Shown here in pieces: positions 26,610-36,847 of a stretch of DNA of 64,000 nt. Every line of letters begins with the position of its first letter. The stretch's first letter is position 1. The DNA comes from Coriobacteriaceae bacterium. GTDB lineage: Bacteria > Actinomycetota > Coriobacteriia > Coriobacteriales > Coriobacteriaceae. The DNA lies in the NCBI GenBank assembly GCA_902363125.1, contig CABIZD010000002.1, positions 206,851 through 270,850 on the forward strand, in the 5' to 3' direction. The position numbers and the translations under genes are program-made. Under the pieces are notes generated by a model. It was not told where the DNA came from. It ran no database searches and worked only from the letters and a program-made list of their open reading frames with translations.

Positions 26610-28431
26610 GGCGCTCACCCCCTTCCAAAGTCGATCCGCTGGGGACGGAGGAAAACGGATCATTCGCGCAGCCATCGTCACTGCCTCCGGCGGCGTCCGC
26701 GTTCCCCGCAAACTCCATCTGCGAGGCGTAAATCTCCTGGTAGATGTTGTCGCCCGCCAGCAGTTCCTCGTGCGTACCCACGCCGTGGACACGACCGTCG
26801 TCCAACACCACAATGCGATCGGCATCCATGACGCTCGCGATGCGCTGGGCGATGATGAGCACGGTCGTATCGGGAATCCGAGCGATGTGCTCGCGAATCT
26901 TAGCGTCGGTCGCCATATCGACCGCGCTGGTGGAGTCATCAAAAATGAGCACGCGCGGATGCTTGAGCAGCGTGCGCGCGATGCACAGGCGTTGCTTCTG
27001 GCCACCCGAAACGCCGGCGCCGCCTTGGCCCAACTCGCCGTCCAGCCCGCCGATGCGATCAAGGAACTCGTCCACGCACGCCGCGCGGCAAGCCGCGAGG
27101 AGCTCATCGTCCGACGCCTGCGGATTGCCCCACTGCAGGTTCTCACGCACGGTGCCCGTGAACAGCACATTCTTTTGCAGCACAATGCCCACGGCGTCGC
27201 GTAGGGTCGCGAGGTCGTAGTCGCGCACGTCGTGTCCGCCCACAAGCACGGCGCCCTCGGTGGCGTCGTACAGGCGCGCAATCAGCTGCACAAGCGAGCT
27301 CTTGCCCGAGCCCGTGCCGCCGAGGATGCCCACCGTCGAGCCGCTCTCGATGCGAAGGTCAATATGCTCGAGCACATCCTCGGCTGCGTCCGCGCGGTAT
27401 TTAAAGGAAACGTCGCGAAACTCGATACTGCCGTCCGCTGGCGCCGCAGTCGCGAGGTCTCCCGCAGGGTTGGCGATAAAGGGCTCCTCATCGAGCACCT
27501 CTGCGATACGGCCCACACTCGTGAGAGCGCGCGTGAGCAGCAAAAACACGTTGGAAATCATCATGAGCGAGTTCATGATCAACAGCACATAACTCATAAA
27601 GCCCGTGAGCGAGCCCACGCCCAAGCGACCTTCGATGATCATGCGGCCGCCAATCCACAGAATCGAGAGCGCAGCCACGTACATCGAGAGTTGGAACACC
27701 GGCAGGTTGAGCACAGCGGTGCCGAAGGTCTTGGTCGCCGTGCCGGCGAGCTCGGTATTGACGGTGTCGAACTTGTCGCACTCGTGCTCGGCGCGCACGT
27801 AAGCCTTCACGGCGCGCACGGCGGTAAGGTCCTCTTGCACCACGCCGTTAAGGTGGTCCATCGAGGTCTGGAGTTGGCGGTAGAGCGGGCTCACGCGCAC
27901 GGTAATGATACCGAGCACGATGGCGAGCATCGGCAGAATGACGGCAAAGACCGCCGCGAGCTCGCGCGAGAGCGCAAAAGCGTAGACGAGGCCCATGACC
28001 AGATTTACCGGCCCGCGCACCATGGGGCGGAAGCCGTTACCTACGGCGTTTTGAATCACGGTGATGTCGGTGGTCATGCGAGTGACCAGCGAGCTGGCGT
28101 CGTAGTTGTCCAGGTTGCCAAAGGCGAGCGTCTGGATCTTGCGATACTCGGCCTCGCGCAGGTTAGCGCCCAGCCCCGAGGCCACGCGGGCAGACGTGCG
28201 TGCATAGCCCAAGCCAAGTACCAGCGAACATGCGGCGCATACCAGCATATACGTGCCCTGCAACAGCATGTAGTTGATGTCGCCCGCGGGCACGCCCACA
28301 TCGATGATATTTGCCATGATGACCGGGATAAACAGCTCGAGCGCCGTCTCGGCCGTCACAAAGAACACGCCGAGCATGGCATCGCGGCGGTATGCCCCCA
28401 GATAGGAAAACAGAATCTTGAGATTGCGCAC
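26602..28431 (-). CDS. Heterodimeric ABC exporter subunit with degenerate ATP site
   Basis: A 609-residue permease-ATPase, first of the pair. Walker A is GGTGSGKSS and the signature VSGGQKQR. In Walker B the catalytic Glu is replaced by Asp (LIFDDSTSAVD), the usual mark of the non-hydrolysing site in heterodimeric exporters such as TM287. It starts with GTG at 28431 behind a G-rich Shine-Dalgarno (GGGGGATG). The C-terminal ~40 residues are a Ser/Gly/Asp-rich tail. The substrate is unknown; multidrug or lipid export is typical for the family. Confidence 0.92.
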   Translation of the reverse strand: MRNLKILFSYLGAYRRDAMLGVFFVTAETALELFIPVIMANIIDVGVPAGDINYMLLQGTYMLVCAACSLVLGLGYARTSARVASGLGANLREAEYRKIQTLAFGNLDNYDASSLVTRMTTDITVIQNAVGNGFRPMVRGPVNLVMGLVYAFALSRELAAVFAVILPMLAIVLGIITVRVSPLYRQLQTSMDHLNGVVQEDLTAVRAVKAYVRAEHECDKFDTVNTELAGTATKTFGTAVLNLPVFQLSMYVAALSILWIGGRMIIEGRLGVGSLTGFMSYVLLIMNSLMMISNVFLLLTRALTSVGRIAEVLDEEPFIANPAGDLATAAPADGSIEFRDVSFKYRADAAEDVLEHIDLRIESGSTVGILGGTGSGKSSLVQLIARLYDATEGAVLVGGHDVRDYDLATLRDAVGIVLQKNVLFTGTVRENLQWGNPQASDDELLAACRAACVDEFLDRIGGLDGELGQGGAGVSGGQKQRLCIARTLLKHPRVLIFDDSTSAVDMATDAKIREHIARIPDTTVLIIAQRIASVMDADRIVVLDDGRVHGVGTHEELLAGDNIYQEIYASQMEFAGNADAAGGSDDGCANDPFSSVPSGSTLEGGERHA

Positions 28432-28619
28432 GCAGGTTCATCCCCCATCAAACGTTGTTCGCAAACCCACGTATTATGGCGCGCCGTGCGGCGGTGTCAA
28501 GTGTTCCGAAATCGATTTCTGCAAGGCTAGTGCAGGCGCTAAGCTTGCAAGCTGCATCTCTGTATTCAATTGGAAATGAATGCGACCGCGACTTTTTCGC
28601 CCCGCCGCCAACACAAACC

Positions 28620-28650
28620 TTGACTCTACAATCGTTGTAGGGTTTTCACT
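28620..28650 (+). promoter_or_regulatory. MerR-type promoter/operator of the MATE-merR operon
   Basis: TTGACT (28620-28625) and a possible -10 TTCACT (28645-28650) are 19 bp apart, longer than normal, and the gap holds the palindrome CTACAATCGTTGTAG (28626-28640). An operator between -35 and -10 with a 19-bp spacer is the hallmark of MerR-family activation. A merR gene is the second gene of this unit. Confidence 0.65.
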
Positions 28651-28692
28651 ACACTGGTACGTAACCGACCCAAGCCAGAAAGCGCCCCGCCC

Positions 28693-30039
28693 ATGGAACA
28701 CGACCTCACACGCGGCAATGTCCTCAAGACCATCGCGGTCTTTGCCCTGCCCTATATGCTCTCGTACTTTTTGCAGATGCTCTACGGCATGGCCGACCTG
28801 TACATGATGGGGCAGTTTAGCGGCGCCGCCGGCATCACCGCCGTGGGCAATGGCGCGCAGACGCTCTATATCATTACCGTAACGCTCGTGGGCCTGGCCA
28901 TGGGAACGACGGTCATCGTCGGCCACGCCGTGGGCTCGCGCCGGTTTGACCGAGCCGAGACCGCCATCGGCAACACCATCACGCTCTTTATGGGTGTCTC
29001 GGTGGTGCTGGCCGCCATCTTATTCGCGCTGTGCCCGCAGATCGTGGCGCTCATTGGCGCGCCGGCCGAGGCGGTCGAAGGCACCGCTGCCTACCTGCGC
29101 ATCTGCTTTGTCGGCATTCCCTTTATCGCCGCATACAACATCCTCTCGGCCATCTTTCGCGGCCTGGGCGATTCGCGCTCGCCCATGTACGTGATCGGCG
29201 TGGCATGCGTCATCAACGTTGCGCTCGATTTTCTGTTTATCGGCCATATGGGGCTCGGCCCCGTGGGCGCGGCACTTGGCACGGTGACCGCCCAGACGGC
29301 AAGCGTTGCCCTCGCGCTCGTGTGGCTCAAGAGCCGCCGCACGCACATTCACCTCAAGCGCAGCGACCTGCGCCCCCAGCCCGAGATACTCGGCAGCATC
29401 CTTAAAATCGGCGTGCCCGTGGCCGTGCAGGACGGCTGCATCCAGGTGGCGTTTATGTTTATCACCGTCATCGCCAACCACCGAGGGCTCGTCGACGCCG
29501 CCGCCGTGGGCCTGGTCGAGAAAATGATCAGCTTTTTGTTTATCGTGCCGAGTTCCATGGGCGCTACCGTCAGCGCGCTCACGGCGCAAAACGCCGGCGC
29601 GGGCAAGGGAGACCGCGCGCGTCAGGTACTCAGGTGCGCCATGACCATCTCGGTGGTGTACGGCTGTCTGATCACGGCTCTGATGTGGCTGGTGGCACCG
29701 GCGTTTCTCGGCTTTTTTGCCAAGGACGCCGCAGTGGTCGCGGCCGGCGCCGGCTATATGCGCAGCTATATTTTCGACGCGATCTTTGCCGGCATCCACA
29801 TTTGCTTTAGCGGCTTTTTCGCTGCGTATGGCAAGAGCTACATCGGCTTTGCGCACAACGTGCTGGCCGTTGTGCTCCTTCGCGTGCCCGGTGCGTGGCT
29901 GCTGTCGAACGCCTATTCCGACACGCTGTTCCCCATGGGTATCGCCTCGCCGTGCGGATCGATTCTGTCGGCAGTCATCTGCGTGATTGCATTTACCGTG
30001 CTCAACCGCCGCGGAACTTTTGACAAACTGGTGGCGTAG
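28693..30039 (+). CDS. MATE-family multidrug efflux transporter
   Basis: A 448-residue membrane protein with 12 hydrophobic helices in two homologous halves (MatE domains about 15-175 and 240-400). The first helix TIAVFALPYMLSYFLQMLYG and the motif MGQFSGAAGITAVGNG are typical of the DinF/NorM-like branch; FRGLGDSRSPM lies at the end of the first bundle. It couples export of cationic compounds to Na+ or H+. It is followed after 54 bp by a merR gene with a drug-binding-type C-domain, so expression is probably induced by the exported ligand. Confidence 0.92.
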   Translation: MEHDLTRGNVLKTIAVFALPYMLSYFLQMLYGMADLYMMGQFSGAAGITAVGNGAQTLYIITVTLVGLAMGTTVIVGHAVGSRRFDRAETAIGNTITLFMGVSVVLAAILFALCPQIVALIGAPAEAVEGTAAYLRICFVGIPFIAAYNILSAIFRGLGDSRSPMYVIGVACVINVALDFLFIGHMGLGPVGAALGTVTAQTASVALALVWLKSRRTHIHLKRSDLRPQPEILGSILKIGVPVAVQDGCIQVAFMFITVIANHRGLVDAAAVGLVEKMISFLFIVPSSMGATVSALTAQNAGAGKGDRARQVLRCAMTISVVYGCLITALMWLVAPAFLGFFAKDAAVVAAGAGYMRSYIFDAIFAGIHICFSGFFAAYGKSYIGFAHNVLAVVLLRVPGAWLLSNAYSDTLFPMGIASPCGSILSAVICVIAFTVLNRRGTFDKLVA

Positions 30040-30093
30040 CGAGGCGACGCGGGCCTAGCGCCTCTCCCCTGTTTTACCGAAAGGAGCGGTCCT

Positions 30094-30933
30094 GTGACCG
30101 ACATGCCAAGCGAACACACCGAGGGCCTGCTCCGCATTGGCGAGGTGGCGCGCCTGCTCAATTTGAGCGTGGGCACACTGCATCATTACGAGCAGATGGG
30201 GCTGTTAGAGCCAGCATATGTCGATCAGGCGAGTGGCTACCGCTACTACGGAACGCGACAGCTCTCCACACTCAACACCATCGGCAACCTGCGCGTTCTC
30301 GACTTGCCGCTGGCGCAGATTCGCGAGTTTGTCACCACGCGCGATATGGATTTGATGCAACGGCAACTGACCAAGCAACAGGAGTTAATTGAGCACAGGC
30401 GGCGTGAGTTGGAGCGCATGTCGCGCAAGATTGACCAGCGGCTTGCCTTGCTTCATGGCGCTTTGAATGCTGATCTCGACACCATTAGCGAAATCGAGGA
30501 ACCCGAACTTCGCTGCGCCACGCTGCACGAGCGCGTCAATCCCACCGACGCCTATTCGCTGGGATGGCATATCCGCCAGCTTCAGCAGGGGCAGCACGAA
30601 ACCTTTGCCTATCTGGGCAATCTGGGTGTGGGCATCGCGCCCGAGCGCCTGACCGCCGGCGACTTTGATGGCTACGACGAGGTCTTCCTGCTGCTCGATG
30701 ACACCGATGATTACTTGGGCGACGTTGAGACGCGACCTGCCGCGCGCTGCCTGACCATAAGCTTCCGCGGCACGCACGGGCAAGCAGCCCCACACTACGA
30801 GCAACTGCTCCGCTATATGCACGAGCACAGCCTGACACCCGCCGGTCCCTCGCGCGAGATCGCCCTCATCGATGACATCATCAGCGACGATCCGGGAGCG
30901 TATGTGACGAGGATCGCGATACCGGTCCGCTAA
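30094..30933 (+). CDS. MerR-family regulator with GyrI-like ligand-binding domain
   Basis: 279 residues. The N-terminal winged helix has LLRIGEVARLLNLSVGTLHHYEQMGLL and YRYYGTRQLSTLNTI. A long coiled-coil dimer helix spans about 85-125. The C-terminal ~150 residues resemble the BmrR/GyrI small-molecule pocket. It starts with GTG after AAAGGAGCGGT. It lies in one unit with the MATE gene, and a MerR-type operator sits in that unit's promoter, so it most likely activates the operon when it binds a drug-like cation. Confidence 0.9.
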   Translation: MTDMPSEHTEGLLRIGEVARLLNLSVGTLHHYEQMGLLEPAYVDQASGYRYYGTRQLSTLNTIGNLRVLDLPLAQIREFVTTRDMDLMQRQLTKQQELIEHRRRELERMSRKIDQRLALLHGALNADLDTISEIEEPELRCATLHERVNPTDAYSLGWHIRQLQQGQHETFAYLGNLGVGIAPERLTAGDFDGYDEVFLLLDDTDDYLGDVETRPAARCLTISFRGTHGQAAPHYEQLLRYMHEHSLTPAGPSREIALIDDIISDDPGAYVTRIAIPVR

Positions 30934-30979
30934 TCACTACCATTTATCGAGCAATTCCATCCATTTACCTTAATCCGAA

Positions 30980-31007
30980 TTAGATTGTATTTTGTAGCAA
31001 ATAAAAT
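30980..31007 (+). promoter_or_regulatory. Promoter of the Tat-exported C39-like gene
   Basis: TTAGAT (30980-30985), 16 bp, then TAAAAT (31002-31007), in an AT-rich gap 35 bases before the ATG. Confidence 0.5.
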
Positions 31008-31041
31008 GACAGCATATTGCCCCCCATAGGCAGGAGACATT

Positions 31042-32214
31042 ATGCCCAGAGTTCAATCACGTCGCTCGTTTCTTCTCGGCCTAGCCTCGATCATCGGCTT
31101 ATCCGCGTCACGCCCAACAAGAGTATTCGCTGCCGACTCAAACTCATCCGTCGCTTTTACATCAGACCTAGCACAAGACTACGCGCTTTCCCTGTTGCCC
31201 ATCGTCGACGGATCCGCGAACTTAGAGATCGAGCAAATCGTTCCCGTATGCCAACAAATCGGCCTTATCTGTGGCTATGAAATCAGTGTCACAAGGGAAG
31301 GAAGCCCTTACGGTTATTTAATACTTGACGCATCATATCCTGGGCTTCTGAAGGAGATAACCCTCGGCGATACCATTCTTCCGATTTCAGCTTCTCTATC
31401 AAACGCCATTTCAACTTATTCCGGCCGACAGGCCACAAACCCAACCGTACTAATTTCGTACAACGATATTGAATATGGAACTTTGGTGCCAGGAACTAGA
31501 GACTGTGTAACCAACTATAACAATATACGGTCTGTCCCGATTGTCACCGAAAAGGGTATAGCACCTCAAAGCAATAACCCAACTTCATGGGATGCAGTCA
31601 TTATCAATGAAGATGACTTGATGTTGCATTTCCAAATAGACGATTTAAACGGAATACCGTTCCGAGGAGTCTCGGAATCATTAGTTGAAGCCCGCACTAA
31701 TAAGTATGCATGCGTCGTTTCTGCCTTGTACGCTGTATCAATGCATTACGGTCTCATCAGTTCAAACGCTAATCAATTTAATCCCGATTATTATAAAGAA
31801 ATATGGAACGTCACTGGCACAACAACGTATAAGACCAATGATCAGGGCGTCGAGTACGGAAGCACGATCATCCCAGATGGAATTGTTCCGTTTAAAAGTC
31901 TTGCCGCTCAAAAGGGTAGAGCACTTAATACTCAATTTTTCGGTTATCAGCCTCAATTCGCTCAGTACAGAGCAACTATCGATCAAGGGAATATCGGCTT
32001 GTATCATATGTGGATCAACAGCCGAAACAGTAAAGGATCCGTTGAGCTATCAGGTCATACAGTCACGGTAACTGGCTATTTTACTGGGCATAATGGAAGC
32101 TCTGGCATCGAACTGCAGTGGCTCGAAGTATTCGACGGATGGAATACTTATCCCCGAGCGATTAACTATGCAACGCCCAATATGGTCAAATTGAACGGAA
32201 CAGTCTTTTGGTAG
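31042..32214 (+). CDS. Tat-exported protein with C39-like (papain-fold) domain
   Basis: A 390-residue exported protein. The N-terminus RVQSRRSFLLGLASII is a twin-arginine signal, with a cut near VFAADS. The C-terminal half has the order of a papain-fold peptidase of the C39/C47 type: Cys224 in NKYACVVSALYAV, His339 in LSGHTVTVTGY, and Asp365-Trp-Asn in EVFDGWNTY. The N-terminal ~190 residues could be a propeptide or inhibitor-like domain. The start follows GGCAGGAGAC. Codon use is clearly more A/T-rich than in the flanking MATE-merR and ligA genes, which suggests transfer. A small membrane-anchored protein gene follows at once. The peptidase role is inferred; the substrate is unknown. Confidence 0.75.
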   Translation: MPRVQSRRSFLLGLASIIGLSASRPTRVFAADSNSSVAFTSDLAQDYALSLLPIVDGSANLEIEQIVPVCQQIGLICGYEISVTREGSPYGYLILDASYPGLLKEITLGDTILPISASLSNAISTYSGRQATNPTVLISYNDIEYGTLVPGTRDCVTNYNNIRSVPIVTEKGIAPQSNNPTSWDAVIINEDDLMLHFQIDDLNGIPFRGVSESLVEARTNKYACVVSALYAVSMHYGLISSNANQFNPDYYKEIWNVTGTTTYKTNDQGVEYGSTIIPDGIVPFKSLAAQKGRALNTQFFGYQPQFAQYRATIDQGNIGLYHMWINSRNSKGSVELSGHTVTVTGYFTGHNGSSGIELQWLEVFDGWNTYPRAINYATPNMVKLNGTVFW

Positions 32215-32219
32215 ACCGG

Positions 32220-32606
32220 ATGGCACCATCAAAATGCTATGGCACCACGGCCTTTGCCCTGGTTACGATATTGGTGATTTTCGCTATGTTTGCATCCGTT
32301 TCTTCATGCACAGATAGAGCCCGCTATAGCGGAGGAGATGATTACCTTGTCTTTGGAGCCGGCAGCGTTCATTCTATTGAGGGAACGGAACTCGTAATCC
32401 AAACAGACAACAGTCCCCGCTACACCGACGCTGGAAAGCAAACCCGGATTACATTCCCCTCATCTGGCCGAATCAAAGACAAGCTTTCCCAAATCAAAGT
32501 TGGGACAAGAGTTTCCTACTCACGCTTTGAGTCGGTAGACGCATCTGGGTCATACGAGGGAAACGATATCGAAATTGAACAGGCAAACACTATAAGGAGA
32601 TGTTGA
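32220..32606 (+). CDS. Small membrane-anchored or lipoprotein-like protein, beta-rich
   Basis: 128 residues: a hydrophobic helix (TTAFALVTILVIFAMFASVSSC) ending in a Cys that may be lipid-modified, then a short beta-rich domain with GSVHSIEGTELVIQTDN and KVGTRVSYSRFE. The order of strands looks like a small OB-type barrel. The ATG at 32220 lies 5 bp after the C39-like gene's stop codon, so it is in the same unit. A protein of the same design (helix plus GEVVAV... domain) lies at 35085 on the other side of ligA. Function unknown. Confidence 0.65.
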   Translation: MAPSKCYGTTAFALVTILVIFAMFASVSSCTDRARYSGGDDYLVFGAGSVHSIEGTELVIQTDNSPRYTDAGKQTRITFPSSGRIKDKLSQIKVGTRVSYSRFESVDASGSYEGNDIEIEQANTIRRC

Positions 32607-32641
32607 GGAACTGAGCCTCTGCGCAGTTCCTCAACAAATCA

Positions 32642-34903
<2,262 letters not shown>

Positions 34904-35038
34904 CTAGAGTACCACCGGTCACGATGGGGCCGAATAGCGGTCTCAAACCGCACCGAATCGGCAACCGTCAAACTGGAGCGACAGCGGGTTCGACATGCTA
35001 AATTATGCGACTCAGTTCATAGTAGTTAATATTTTATA

Positions 35039-35066
35039 TTGTGTTTGCAATATATTTTGGTATTAT
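35039..35066 (+). promoter_or_regulatory. Candidate promoter of the 35085 gene cluster
   Basis: TTGTGT (35039-35044), 16 bp, then TATTAT (35061-35066), 18 bases before the ATG at 35085 in a strongly AT-rich stretch. Confidence 0.45.
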
Positions 35067-35084
35067 CAACGTGAGGTGATTGAA

Positions 35085-35486
35085 ATGAAGAATCAGTCCA
35101 AACGTTTCCTAACCATCCTCGTCCCCCTTGTCCTTATAGCAGCCGCTTTGCTCGGCTTTTTCTGGAAGGACATTCCCTTTTCGAAGGACCTTTCCTTGCG
35201 GGGCGAAGTCGTTGCTGTGTATCACCCTTCCGCCAGCGGGGCGAGCGAAGGTCGCTTCGTTATCGCAAGTGAGCAATTCCAATCCGCACCGCTGCACCTC
35301 AACTTCAAAATCAATTCAACCATCCCCATTAAGGATCAGGATGGCAAGAAGGCAGAAGTCGGAGCCATCAAAGAAGGCGTCTACGTTGACGTAACCTGCA
35401 CCGTCAACACCAGCAGCGATCCCGATCCCACAAAGCTGCCCGCCCTCATAACGCCAACAGCCATCACGATTACGCAAAAGGAATAG
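35085..35486 (+). CDS. Small membrane-anchored beta-rich protein
   Basis: 133 residues: a basic N-terminus and one membrane helix (FLTILVPLVLIAAALLGFFW), then an extracytoplasmic beta-rich domain beginning LRGEVVAVYHPSASG and ending in TPTAITITQKE. The design resembles the 32220 protein, and both look like small OB-type domains on a tether. The ATG at 35085 follows GAGGTGAT. A secreted small protein gene follows after 51 bp. I cannot assign a function. Confidence 0.7.
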   Translation: MKNQSKRFLTILVPLVLIAAALLGFFWKDIPFSKDLSLRGEVVAVYHPSASGASEGRFVIASEQFQSAPLHLNFKINSTIPIKDQDGKKAEVGAIKEGVYVDVTCTVNTSSDPDPTKLPALITPTAITITQKE

Positions 35487-35537
35487 CTCGATGTCAGAAA
35501 GGAGTTTAAAAAATAATCACCAGATAGTTAGGAGCCA

Positions 35538-35909
35538 ATGATGAAAAAGGTTGCTTATTTACTCGTCGTCTGCCTTGTTGGGTTATCGTGCATGACCGCG
35601 CAGCCCGCCTTCGCAGCAGAAACCCATTCCTCTATCATTTCGCCAGTTGCCGAAAGTCGTTCAATCTACACCGCCGAAACCACCCTCGCCTATTCGAACG
35701 GCGTCAGGCTCCATGTTACTTACGCCGTTAACGATACCTATGGAACGATAACAGGCATCAAATCCATAAAGAACTGGACCTCCAATTCTCGAGTAAGCAA
35801 CATCAGCTGGACTTATAGATACGGACTCAGCAACGGAAGCGTCGTCGTAACTGTTACTTACTATTACAACGGCAGTTGGCATTCTGAAGCAAGAACCATC
35901 TATGCTTAG
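35538..35909 (+). CDS. Small secreted beta-rich protein
   Basis: 123 residues, starting MMKKVAYLLVVCLVGLSC, with a Sec signal peptide cut near AFAAET. The mature ~95 residues are rich in Thr, Ser, Tyr and Val in alternating pattern (VTVTYYYNGSWHSEARTIYA) and have no Cys, so a small beta-sandwich is likely. The start follows AGGAGCCA. A strong terminator follows. It may be a surface or released effector with the 35085 protein as partner; this is speculation. Confidence 0.7.
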   Translation: MMKKVAYLLVVCLVGLSCMTAQPAFAAETHSSIISPVAESRSIYTAETTLAYSNGVRLHVTYAVNDTYGTITGIKSIKNWTSNSRVSNISWTYRYGLSNGSVVVTVTYYYNGSWHSEARTIYA

Positions 35910-35917
35910 GATTTTTT

Positions 35918-35943
35918 GGCTGCGGCATTGCCGCAGCCTTTTT
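35918..35943 (+). terminator. Rho-independent terminator
   Basis: Perfect 10-bp stem GGCTGCGGCA / TGCCGCAGCC with a one-base formal loop, then five T, 9 bp after the secreted protein's stop codon. A T-run on the other side makes it possibly bidirectional. Confidence 0.9.
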
Positions 35944-35953
35944 GGGGTTAATT

Positions 35954-36475
35954 ATGGAAAGCTCAGATAAACGATGCCGTTTTAGCAGTTTGATGTTGCT
36001 CGCCACTTTGTCTGTCGCAGCAATCATGGCGGCCTTCTCAGCGTTCAGCGTTGCCAACGAGGCGCGGGAGGTGCTCTTTGCACCCACTCCCCTCTACATT
36101 AACGGTGAGTCCATTCCGAGCGCCGTCCTTACCGCGCTTGCCATCCGCGACGTTCTGGCCCTGGCGCTTTCAATCGCATGCCTGATTGTCTACTTGAACT
36201 TCTGCCTTGACGTCGTCAGCACTCAGTCGATATTCACGCGAAAACAATGCCGGCGTCTTCTGGTTGTTGGACTTCTGCTGCTCATTTCTTCAATTGTCTC
36301 GATTACCCTAGATAACCTGTGTGCCATCCAGCTCCCCAACGACGTCAGTATTACCGCAATTGGCATCTTTGGTTTTAACGCTTGGACACTGGCTCTCGCT
36401 TTGTTTGCGCTATCCCTTTCGGCTATCTTTGAGTACGGGCGACTCTTGCAGTCGGACGTTGACGCCATTATTTAG
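35954..36475 (+). CDS. DUF2975-like four-helix membrane protein
   Basis: 173 residues with four hydrophobic segments (about 12-32, 60-85, 100-120 and 135-160). The layout and the following HTH gene match the common pair of a DUF2975 membrane protein with a YozG-type regulator. The ATG at 35954 is chosen over an upstream TTG reading; the ribosome site (GGGG) is weak. It is followed after 12 bp by the HTH gene. The biochemical role is not known for the family. Confidence 0.7.
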   Translation: MESSDKRCRFSSLMLLATLSVAAIMAAFSAFSVANEAREVLFAPTPLYINGESIPSAVLTALAIRDVLALALSIACLIVYLNFCLDVVSTQSIFTRKQCRRLLVVGLLLLISSIVSITLDNLCAIQLPNDVSITAIGIFGFNAWTLALALFALSLSAIFEYGRLLQSDVDAII

Positions 36476-36487
36476 AAGGAGGGCAGC

Positions 36488-36739
36488 ATGCCAATCGTCA
36501 TGAGACTCGATCGCGTCATGGCGGATCGCAAAATGTCCTCTCAAGAACTTGCCGACATTATCGGCATCTCGCCCGTTAACGTTTCGCGCATTAAAACGGG
36601 GAGGCTCAAGGGCATCCGCTTTTCGACGTTGACCGCAATGTGCGAGGCGCTTCACTGCAAACCCGGCGACATCATCGACTGGATGTCGGACGAAGAGTAC
36701 GTCGAGGCATTTGGAAGCCTTCCCAGCGACGAAGACTAA
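36488..36739 (+). CDS. Small Cro/CI-type HTH regulator (YozG-like)
   Basis: 83 residues: MRLDRVMADRKMSSQELADI, then GISPVNVSRIKTGRLKGIRF and a C-terminal CEALHCKPGDIIDW, typical of the HTH_26/YozG family. A strong AAGGAGGGCAGC precedes the ATG. It is the partner of the DUF2975-like membrane protein just upstream and probably autoregulates the pair. Confidence 0.88.
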   Translation: MPIVMRLDRVMADRKMSSQELADIIGISPVNVSRIKTGRLKGIRFSTLTAMCEALHCKPGDIIDWMSDEEYVEAFGSLPSDED

Positions 36740-36780
36740 CCAAAATGATCCGTTTCCCCGTCCCCAAAGGATCAATAGGA

Positions 36781-36822
36781 AAAGAGGGGGGCTGTCCCGC
36801 ATTGACGGAACAGCCCCCTCTG
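36781..36822 (-). terminator. Terminator of the HtrA gene
   Basis: On the minus strand AGAGGGGGCTGT and ACAGCCCCCCTCT form a long stem followed by TTTTCC, 26 bp past the htrA stop codon. Confidence 0.85.
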
Positions 36823-36847
36823 GCATCGGTATGTGTGATACGGCTCG

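Noticed and set aside
26610..27281. N-terminal extension of the ABC gene at 24711 to a total of ~856 codons
   Set aside because: The extension overlaps the upstream ABC ATPase domain in another frame; the ATG at 26609 gives a normal-length half-transporter.
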